Assembly: GCA_030248215.1 (NCBI GenBank)
Contig: JASANG010002902.1
Location: 62,001 to 126,000, forward strand
DNA: 64,000 nt
Direction of reading: 5' to 3'
Source: Enoplolaimus lenunculus
Lineage: Eukaryota; Nematoda; Enoplea; Enoplida; Thoracostomopsidae
The notes beneath the pieces are model-generated. The model was not told the origin of the DNA and ran no database searches. It saw nothing but the letters and a program-made list of their open reading frames with translations. Position numbers and translations under genes: made by a program. Of the stretch, positions 56,215 to 64,000 are shown piece after piece. Each line of letters begins with the position of its first letter. Positions within the stretch are counted from its first letter, which is position 1.

Positions 56215-57366
56215 CCGGGTGTTTCAGAAGTAACTACCCACTGTTTGATGCTAACTATCGGTTGACTGGGCAGAGGTAGCTCGCCTGTTTTTTGTATAAT
56301 TATAGACAAGTATTAAAAGTTTACTTACATTACGATGAGAGATCTCAGAACAGCTCCGTCTGTGCACTGAAAAGCTGAATGCATTTCTCCAGTCGGGATG
56401 GTACAGATCGGCAATCTTTGGCGCATAAGTCCGCTGGAATTTTAGAAAACGCTGATTTTATTGTGCCCATCAATTCTTGAGGGTCCTTCGCCCAAATTCC
56501 ATAAACATCTTCTTTCACAACACCCCCAAAGAAAGAAGTCAGGCGGAGTTAAGTCTGGTGACCTAGCTGGCCACTCGAGATCACCTCTGCGGCCGATCCA
56601 TCGATTCGGGAACCTTTCGTCCAGCCAAGCGCGAACTTCGGTAGCGTAGTGAGCTGGGGCTCCGTCATGCATGAAAATAAGGTCCTCGGTTGCGATTTGC
56701 GGGTAGACATTCACAGATAAAAGTTCCTCAAAAAAGAATGGACCAACGATGCCTTGTGAACAAATTCCGGCCCAGACACAGACTCCAGGGGCGTTCCAAC
56801 GCACTGCTTTCCACCATGTCCGTAAATGTTTTACAAAACTGGACTCTGAGAACGAAATCATCATCAGAGAGTCCATGGATAAGACGGGGCCGAAAGGGCT
56901 TCAAGTTAAGCTCCTTGTAAAGGCGCCAAACGGATGTATGAGGAATACCCAGGTGGGGAAAGCCCTTCGAGTTGACTTCTGGGGGCTTCTAGACACCGCA
57001 GCGCTTAATGCAGCTTTCTGGTCCCCACTTGTGGCAGACTTTGGACGACCCGGCCTCAGCCGTTCCGCTACACTACCAGTGTCTTCGAATCGGGAAATAA
57101 TATCATCCATCGTCTTGCGAGTAGGAGGTATTGAGTCGAAATGATTTTTTCACTGGCGTGAGACTTCGGCATAATTTTCGTATTTATAGTAAAGTTTTAA
57201 AACAGATTTTTTCAGGGAGAGATCGTCATGGGGAATCCATGGTATAAACAGCATATATTTATAATAACCTGAAATATTAAAAACAGCGATAAACAACCAT
57301 TGCGAAATATTACGCCAGAAGATATTGATTGACAAAGTGTGGGTAGTTACTTCTGAAACACCCTGT
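56215..57366 (-). mobile_element. mariner-type transposon (DD41D), decayed
   Basis: Inverted ends CCGGGTGTTTCAGAAGTAAC (56215 onward) and GTTACTTCTGAAACACCCTG (up to about 57366) bound about 1.15 kb. TA precedes the left end; the right TA is mutated to TT. The transposase reads on the minus strand. No other copy is visible in the window. Confidence 0.9.
56350..57150 (-). pseudogene. mariner-type transposase pseudogene
   Basis: The N-terminal part (57110 down to about 56960) has the helix-turn-helix region with a GSVAERLRPGRP linker. After it the frame shifts: the continuation that matches the family (GIPHTSVWRLYKELNLKPF) is in another frame, and a TGA interrupts the original at 56901-56903. 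Downstream, in the first frame again (to 56442), come the VWAGI and GPFFF segments, the second catalytic Asp in MHDGAPAH, and the third Asp in SPDLTPPDFF with 41 residues between them. The stretch around the first catalytic Asp seems to be deleted. A weak C-terminal continuation lies below 56442. Frameshifts and deletion make it inactive. Confidence 0.85.
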
Positions 57367-57576
57367 TTTGAACTGCAATACAGAGTAACAAGCGCAATGT
57401 ATATTTCAAACTTTTAGGAGGCCAACTTGGATTGTGGCTCGGAGCAAGTGTCATGACAATCGCTCAGTTGTTATTCCTGGCTGCACAAACATTGTATGAG
57501 AAACAATGTTTGATCAAAGGAAGCGACAAGAACTGAAACAAAAAACACTGCTAAATTTTGTATTAATTGTGTGACA

Positions 57577-57785
57577 GTAAGCTTTGTGGGTTGACGAGAT
57601 TTCGGGGCCGACAAGTTGTTGGGTCGCCGAATTTTCGTGGCGAAAACTTTTCGGGACGGACAAGTTGTCAAGGTCGACGAGTTGTCGTGGGGACAAGTTG
57701 TCGCGACGAGCTGTCGGTGGCGACAAATTGTCCGGGTCGTCAAAATGTCGGTCGAGTAGATGTCGTGCGACAAATTGTCATAGAT
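57577..57785. repeat. Family K repeat (GACAAGTTGTC)
   Basis: About ten variants of GTCGACGAGTTGTCG and GACAAGTTGTCG in tandem, ending ATTGTCATAGATTCATT. Related to 36262-36425. Confidence 0.7.
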
Positions 57786-58224
57786 TCATTATGGCATGAA
57801 TCACTTTAGGGTTGTTGGCCGGAAAAAATTACCGAAAAAATGGTTTTTTTGTTTTTTCCATTTTTTGCGAGAGGGGTGGAAATAAATGGAAAAAATGGAA
57901 AAATATTAAACGATTCTTAAATAAAATTTGGAACTAAGTATGATATAAAATAATGTTTTTAGATAACATGTAACTAATTTTCATGCAAGACATTAACAAT
58001 GACAGTGTGTATATGTCCACCATGACAAATTATATATGTCCGAAGCTTGCTTTTACCGTATAATTTAACACAAGAATGCATCAAGCTTCAACCTCGCTTT
58101 GCTCGCGAGGTTGCAGCAATTGAGAGGCTTTGATGTCAGAAAAAACCCAAAAGTGTGTTGGGATTTAATATCTACATACAAAAAAAACAAGTGTGACTTG
58201 TTTAGCTACTCCACTTATGAGTTT
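57786..58224. other. AT-rich intergenic DNA
   Basis: A/T homopolymer-rich, no gene seen. GCTTTGCTCGCGAGG near 58100 is a short palindromic motif. Confidence 0.45.
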
Positions 58225-58570
58225 CTGATGTTCTGATGACCTCATTAAATTTTTCCACGCCAACACTAAAATTGTTAAAATAATCGAATTTTAAGGTCCC
58301 CATTGGACTCAAAATTTTTTGTCAAAAAATATACAAATTATACTTCATTTGACTTAAGTTGCGGAGCTAAGGCGAATATTGTTAAATGTTTCCCAATCAG
58401 ACGTCTGCCTAACGAGTCAGTGATATATAATTTGTCCAACTTTTATCGAAAAAAACTTAAGTCCCTAGAGGCAGAACTGGTGACCTTAAAAATCGAATTT
58501 TTAAAAAATTCAGATTTAGGCATGGAATGAACAGTGGACTTCATCAGAAGCTCAAATATGCAAAAAAAAA
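58225..58570. repeat. Foldback-family copy
   Basis: Left AATCGAATTTTAAGGTCCCCA and right TGACCTTAAAAATCGAATTT are inverted; GGCATGGAATGAACAGTGGA recalls the right arm of 45198-45840. Confidence 0.55.
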
Positions 58571-58945
58571 TTTAGGCTTCCCGGGACTCCCTTTCGGCTA
58601 CGGTCCCGCCGTGTAGTAAAGCTCGTGACTCATCACGAACACAAAGGCGTTTAAAACTTTCCACCATTTTGAAAACATTTCTGTCCAAACAGCCCACGGA
58701 TAGGCAACGCATACACCATAACGATATTTGAACGCATCTTGAGTTGAAATCAGTTGTGGATCCCAAAATTTCTGGCCGAGGCGCGGGCTGGCAAAAGGTA
58801 TGAAACGCAATTTTTAATGTATGCTATACATGTGCCTGTTTTTTGAGACCAGAAAATTGGTAAGGTTAGGACGCTACCATTTTATCCGAAAAAATTTTCT
58901 GACGGAAAGGCGTACGCCCCTGCGTCCTGTCTGGATCCGCTACTG
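58571..58945. mobile_element. Family G-like element
   Basis: GTTGTGGATCCCAAAATTTC, CAAAAGGTATGAAACGCAA, CGCTACCATTTTATCC and a right end GTCTGGATCCGCTACTG. The left boundary is uncertain (58571-58730). Confidence 0.5.
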
Positions 58946-59149
58946 ATTAGAATAAACGCAAATGCCAAGACGTCCCTCCAGACATGGTGATCTGCCAAAC
59001 ATTACCCTGTTGGAATAAGCATTTTTTACAAAAATCAAACTTTTCAATAATTGAAACAGGCTGAATGAAGCGCATTTCCAATATCAACATCAGATGACTT
59101 TAGCATTTGATCACAAAAAAATTCTGCGGGCAAAATTGTAAAAAACTGT

Positions 59150-59238
59150 ACTAGAAAATTTTCAACCTTGCGTGTCTTGAATGACCCTCCTGAAAAATTG
59201 TTAGCCCGCCCTAGCAAGGTGAGCTGGCTACGGGCCTG
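59150..59238. mobile_element. Family E fragment, reverse orientation
   Basis: CTAGAAAATTTTCAACCTTGC through AGCAAGGTGAGCTGGCTACG and GGCCTG; about half the element. Confidence 0.75.
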
Positions 59239-59458
59239 CTCGGGTAAGAAAATAAACAATACTGACCGATGCTTATGTAATTAATTACACCACAGCTTAC
59301 ATTGACACAGTAAAGGTACTGCACATCATAGCCTAACTGGACAACTTAAAATTCAGTTCAGTATAATTGCTATTATCATCAAGCGAATTGTTCAGTCTTA
59401 CAGCACGGAAAAACGCAAGAAAAAATTCTGTTTGTCTTAGTACTTATATGATCTCTAC

Positions 59459-59606
59459 GGCCAATGTAAACAACAGGGGCGGAACAGTATTATAAGCATA
59501 TTCCTAAGCCTAAGTCTAAGCACAGCCAAGCAAAAATGAGTCTAAAGTTTAAGTTTACTATTTTGTACTCTTAGAGAAAAACGTTCACCCCTGATGTTTA
59601 CATGGG
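59459..59606. mobile_element. Family A MITE, minimal core
   Basis: Ends GGCCAATGTAAACAACAGG and CCCTGATGTTTACATGGGC with one short CCTAAG array. Flanks match at 6 of 8. Confidence 0.85.
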
Positions 59607-59669
59607 CAGCTATACCAGCAAAAGGTTCAACTTGTATTATTCCGCTGGGTTTCAATAAAAACGCCATCA

Positions 59670-59835
59670 TGCTTCAATTAAGCAATATTTCCAAAAGGAT
59701 CAAGAATGACATCGCCATCAATAAGCCTACCTTACAAATTTTCGCTGGAAATGGCATATATAGCATAAAGTAAAAATTGCGTTTCATGAACATTTTCCAG
59801 CCCATCCCTCGTAGTAATTTCTAGATCCGCCTCTG
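59670..59835. mobile_element. Family G-like fragment
   Basis: CCTACCTTACAAATTTTCGC, AAAATTGCGTTTCATGAA and CTAGATCCGCCTCTG match the family G end. Confidence 0.5.
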
Positions 59836-60028
59836 AACATAATATATATGGAGGTCAACTTTCAAAATAGCTTCAATATATATACCATACCAGCAAGACG
59901 CGAGCAACGCAAATCTATACAATTAAAGCTTTGATGAACCACATACGTATTTTGGGCAACGTTCCAGTATTACTTTGTTTACAAAAACGTCTCAGAACAT
60001 AAATGAAAAAATTTGTATGCAAATTTTA

Positions 60029-60223
60029 GCCCATAAAAAGACCAGGGGCGGAACGTTTTTCTGTGAGACAAGAATAGAATAAAAGGTTAAGCTTTAGACT
60101 AATTTTTTTGCTTGACTTACGCTTATGTTTAGGCTTAGGCTTATACTCATTCTTACGCTTAGGCTTAGGCTTAGGCTTAGAAACATGCTTATAATACTGT
60201 TCCGCTCCTGTTCTTTACATTTG
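60029..60223. mobile_element. Family A MITE
   Basis: Ends GCCCATAAAAAGACCAGG and CCTGTTCTTTACATTTGCCC. Two TTAGGC arrays are separated by ATACTCATTCTTACGC. Confidence 0.85.
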
Positions 60224-60607
60224 CCCATATTTTTGTGCATTCGCTAATTTGCGGATTGCGCAAAGCTAACTGACTAGTACATATGTATTTCAGTAATAGT
60301 ATATTAAATATAACGAAACTTTTGCATTTACAGACTTATTGTTTCAAACTCTTTGTTACTTGGCGTAATTGGTCAATTCGTTTTATTTAAATCCTTTGGC
60401 TCTTGGTTCCCATGATTTTTTGAAATGCCTAAACTTCTATCATATTTCGAACAATGGTTTACCAGCTGATACAGCAAAAATTTAGTTTATCTGTTCAGAT
60501 TAATATTACACTCGACTTGTGCCTATATTCTCAAATGTGTATATATTGCATTTATCAGCCGTTAGCGATACGCTAAGAAACCGACAAACATAATATGCAA
60601 GTATGGA

Positions 60608-60856
60608 CAGTGGCGGATCCAGGATCTCAAAATGGGTGGAGCAAAATTTCACAGGTAATAAACTTATTTTTGACCCATACTGTAGTGTCCCAAGTAAGAG
60701 GGGGGAACAAGAGGGAGCTTATTATAAGCTGCTTATACTATTGTGTATAAAACAGAGAAATAAACATCGTAGAACAGCAATTGACACTCTATATAATTTT
60801 TGTCGAGATGTTGTTGGGGGGCATGGCCGCGATGGCCCCCCATGGGTCCGCTATTG
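60608..60856. mobile_element. Family F hAT-like MITE, copy 3
   Basis: Ends CAGTGGCGGATCCAGGATC and CATGGGTCCGCTATTG with an exact 8-bp duplication AGTATGGA (60600-60607, 60857-60864). The middle is replaced by a sequence beginning TACTGTAGTGTCCCAAGTAA, like a family H end, so part of an H-like element may be nested here. Confidence 0.88.
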
Positions 60857-61012
60857 AGTATGGATCTGAAAATTTATGCAGTTGTTGAAGGTATGAAATT
60901 CGCTATCTGTATGAAATGTCAGCGTTCCTCATTCGCCCGTTCCAAAGTGTTACCATCTACTGGTGATAGCTGGTTAACACATTTTTGAACATCGAGTTGA
61001 AGAGTAAAAGGA

Positions 61013-61233
61013 TACACTGCAAAAAATGGTGAGTCAGATTGACTCTCTCCGAAATAGGCTTTTCCGGACTACACAAACTGAGTCAAATTCGACTTTGTCA
61101 GAGTCAAATTCGACTCACCCGACTCGGTCAGTGAGTCGAATTTGACTCTGGCGGAGTCGAATTTGAAGTTTGCGTAGTCCGAAAAAGCCTATTTTGGAGA
61201 AAGTCAGTTTGACTCACCATTTTTTACAGTCTA
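61013..61233. mobile_element. Family C palindromic MITE
   Basis: TACACTGCAAAAAATGGTG to CACCATTTTTTACAGTCTA, 221 bp, TA-bounded. Confidence 0.85.
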
Positions 61234-61339
61234 CGTTTCAGCACTGTTGTTCCATGTGCGGAATTTGTATAACGCGTATTGTTTTCGATAACTTTACTAA
61301 ACAATGAAACACTGATATGGAACTATAAAAGTTTCAAAG

Positions 61340-61605
61340 ATGTGTACATTTTTGTGCCAACCCAATTGAGACGTGCAAAAACTAACTGGTCATTTTAAAA
61401 TATTTTAAGATTTTGGACGAATTTTGTAGTTTTATTTCCACACAATTGCATTATTATTTCTATTAAGAAAAACTGTCACGTATATACCTGGTTTATGTCT
61501 AATTTTGAGCGTTAAAATTAGCAGAATTTCCGCGATTTTTATAACGGAAACAGAAACTGACATCGATTTTTATCGGAAACAGAAACGGATGTCCGGTTTG
61601 CACAC
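61340..61605. mobile_element. Family I-like fragment
   Basis: CCAATTGAGACGTGCAAAAAC, ATTTTTATAACGGAAACAGA and ACGGATGTCCGGTTTGCAC follow the right two-thirds of 43905-44275. Confidence 0.55.
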
Positions 61606-61739
61606 TGTAAACAATACAAGAACCTAAAATTATCAGTGTTTCGCAATCGTAGACCAGAAACGTTCACTCGAAATCATTTTTAATGGTAAAATTAACAATT
61701 GTCAAGTATAGTTGCAAACGAGTTGGTTACCAGGTAGGG

Positions 61740-61995
61740 CCAGAATGTAACCGGATATCCATTTCGGTATTCGGTAAACAAGTGTCCATCTGTTACAGAA
61801 ATACGGAAAATTCCGGTATTTTGGTGCTAATGTTCGTTGCAAACGTTTTTGTTTAAAATTTTAGAAAATGCTATAAATATGTATATGCCACAATTGTATC
61901 GACAGAAAAATTAAACATCTTTGAAACTTTTATACACCAATTTATGTTTTCCGGTTTTGTTTCCGTTTATCTTGATCATTATTCGTTTACACCAC
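61740..61995. mobile_element. Family I-like element
   Basis: GCCAGAATGTAACCGGATATCC at the left and ATTCGTTTACACCACTGGCC at the right, similar to 6247-6599. Confidence 0.6.
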
Positions 61996-62819
61996 TGGCC
62001 AGTGTGCATCATGAAACCTACACTCAAAATAATATTCCTGATATTTAAGAAAAAATTTCTTACATTTAACAAATATAATTAGCAAGGTGCACTTGAAACG
62101 TATTTCTGTTATAACAGAAAAGTTTTCAAAAAGGCCTTTTCAAACAAAGTCTGAAAACAAACGTTTTCCAGTTATTTTTAGAAAAATTGTCTTAAATATC
62201 AGAAAAAAACTTGTCAGATTTGTCACAGAAAATACTTTTCTGAATAAATTCAGAAATACGTTTTTTGTGTGTATGCAGCAGTAGTAAAAGCTTTAGACTA
62301 ATTTTTGCTTTAGGCTTCAAGCCTGTATGTGTTTTGCAATAAACCTGTTATTCCATATCGAACTTAATCATTTCACTGACTCATTCTCGTAATATTATCT
62401 GACCCATTTACTTGTGGTCAAAATTTGAGAACCGTTGCCAAAAAAAAATTGTTTTCAACCAAATTCCGGTTAAAAGTTTCGTTTCAAGCGGTTCATTTTT
62501 TAAGCAACCGTTCAAGGTACCCGTGTGAACAAACAAGCTTGTTTCCATGAAAGAGTATAACTGTGAAATTCGATATTAGCTCAAGCAAAAATGCATGACT
62601 TTAAACCGGTTGTATAGTTTATATCGCTCGGTTTTCAAATAACTGTACCAAGGCGAACAGTATTTTTGTTGGGTTGTTTTGAGTTAAATAGAAAACCCTA
62701 AAATATCACTAAGTAGAGCGATTGAGTCAAATTGAAACATCGGCAAAGCTAACTAGCTATATGAGTCTGCTTACTAATGTCGCTGACACGTTTAGTATTA
62801 TCATACGTACGGTTCGTAC
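61996..62819. other. Intergenic DNA, nothing recognised
   Basis: A 65-codon open frame at 62087-62284 is Lys/Phe-rich and lies in imperfectly palindromic AT-rich sequence. No gene is supported. Confidence 0.4.
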
Positions 62820-63070
62820 GGCCAATGTAAAGAACAGGGGCGGAACGGTATTTATTATAAGCATATTCGTAAGCCTAAGCCTAAGCGTAAAGAATGAGCA
62901 TATTGCTAAGCCTAAACCGAAGCCTAAACCCTAAGCGTAAAGAATGAGCATATTCCTAAGCGTAAGTGTAAACCTAACCATAAGCCAAGCAAAAAATAGT
63001 CTAAAGGTTTTAAGCTTACTCCATTGCAGTGCAACAGAAAAATATTCCACCCCTGATCTTTACACGGGCC
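62820..63070. mobile_element. Family A MITE (TAAGCC orientation)
   Basis: Ends GGCCAATGTAAAGAACAGGG and CCCTGATCTTTACACGGGCC. Three CCTAAG arrays are separated by GTAAAGAATGAGCATATT spacers. Confidence 0.88.
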
Positions 63071-63909
63071 AGTTTGTACAAAAAGTGTTAACTTTTTGAA
63101 GCAAACCTAAATGGTCCATACATAGGAGACTGGCTAAGTTTGACCGTCTGGTTAAGCCATAATTTTCGCAATGACAGTTTTGAAATGACCGTTTCGAGGG
63201 AAATAGCGACAATGTTTCTTTAGTTTGAAAATTATACTTATTTTGCTAGAAACTGAAATATAATTCCACAAAACTTCAGCATGTGGTTCCGCACCACAAA
63301 TCGGATTCCTCCTAACCAAAGTTCGGGACCCAGTACCGAAGCAGACAGGGTTTGGGGTTCCCCAAATCCAGGATGGCGCTTCCAGCGTAGACGTGGATGC
63401 AGTTTTTTTCAATGTTTTATCTGAGGTTGTCCGCGCTCACGCTGCTGTTTGATAGCTGTGTGGACACCCTTCCAAAAAACAGTTTCACACAAAAGTTGCA
63501 AAACAATCCATCTAAAAAGTGTCGAAGCCATCTTTAAAGTGAATCAAACTTCTCGTGCATCGCGAATCTTTTTTTGCCATTTTCGTTTAAAGTAGCTAAA
63601 CAGCTCATATTTTAGGTAAAACATTTTACAATCTTCTTACGCTCTAACCAGGGAAGACAGCACACGGCATTCATCACACAGAATTTGTTTTATAACCGTT
63701 CTTGACTATTTCGTGTCATGAGAGCTATATTATCTTAAGTAAAATTGTAGGCCAGCTAGTGTAGCGAGCGAGGAAATTAGTTAGTATTTAGCGACCTGGT
63801 GATTGTTGTAAGATCTGTGTAGCGTCTAAAACCTTTTAAAATATCACGTAAAGAGTAGAATAATGTCAAACCCTCGCGAGCGAAGCGAGCTATAAGCCAG
63901 ATGTATTTC
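63071..63909. other. Intergenic DNA with a possible exon
   Basis: A minus-strand open frame at 63152-63412 is repeat-free and of ordinary composition, but I recognise no domain and no clear splice sites. The rest is non-coding. Confidence 0.3.
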
Positions 63910-63990
63910 AAAACTTTGCCGGTTTTTGTTTCAACCGGCTAGGGCTGGCTATGGAGGGTGGTGGCTCCGACCCTGCCATGACCTTAAAGA
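63910..63990. repeat. Dispersed repeat shared with 8505-8625
   Basis: GGTTTTTGTTTCAACCGG, G-rich run, then CTCCGACCCTG in the same order as at 8505-8625. Confidence 0.6.
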
Positions 63991-64000
63991 ATGGTGAATC

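Overview
This is a window from a large, AT-rich animal nuclear genome, densely filled with short non-autonomous DNA transposons. Spliced genes with GT-AG introns, a Hox gene, a DEG/ENaC channel gene and a mariner relic identify it as metazoan. Two hints point to Nematoda or a near relative within Ecdysozoa. One is the homeodomain, which combines an ftz/Antp/Lox5-type N-terminal arm (KRTRQTYTR) with an RRQEIS helix-2 segment that I recall from nematode MAB-5. The other is that TTAGGC, the nematode telomere hexamer, is the commonest internal repeat here. The phylum is an inference.

Layout. 1-22340 is mostly intergenic: many small inverted-repeat transposons, a 56-bp satellite inside one of them (11781-12359), and an unidentified coding-like segment with a frame change (20837-21061). 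22341-36915 is one two-exon Hox gene. Exon 1 (22341-23832) encodes long Gln, Asn, His and Ala runs and ends just after the IFPWMK hexapeptide. A 12.7-kb phase-1 intron full of transposons follows, and exon 2 (36515-36915) encodes the homeodomain. The predicted protein is 630 residues. No second Hox gene is visible within about 22 kb upstream or 27 kb downstream. Just 3' of the gene lies a 17-bp tandem repeat carrying CRE-type TGACGTCA palindromes (37389-37429).

37430-53900 is again transposon-rich. It holds three J-family palindromes, four tRNA-like (possibly SINE) segments, nested insertions, and a small two-exon gene for a secreted cysteine-rich protein (48738-49301). At 53982-55555 a large exon of a DEG/ENaC channel runs from the cytoplasmic His-Gly motif through TM1 and the cysteine-rich ectodomain. 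The pore and TM2 are absent and must lie on an exon beyond what I can recognise. A small element sits 34 bp past the inferred splice site and supplies a false C-terminus to the open frame. 56215-57366 is a decayed mariner-type element with recognisable DD41D spacing. The rest (57367-64000) is repeats.

Repeat families are lettered here for convenience. A (TIR GGCCMATGTAWAGAACAGG), B (TIR GGCCAATGTTACTTTAAGG), E (CAGGCCCGTAGCCAG), F/G (CAGTGGCGGATCCAG) and I (CAGGGTGCAACCGG) are inverted-repeat elements. A, B, E, F and I have exact or near-exact 8-bp target duplications, as in hAT transposons; the G copy tested does not. C (CACTGCAAAAAATGG) and D (CACTGTAAATTC) insert at TA. A and B carry TTAGGC arrays in a fixed orientation. 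H, J, K and L are less certain. No hAT transposase gene is present, so A, B, E, F/G and I must have been mobilised from elsewhere.
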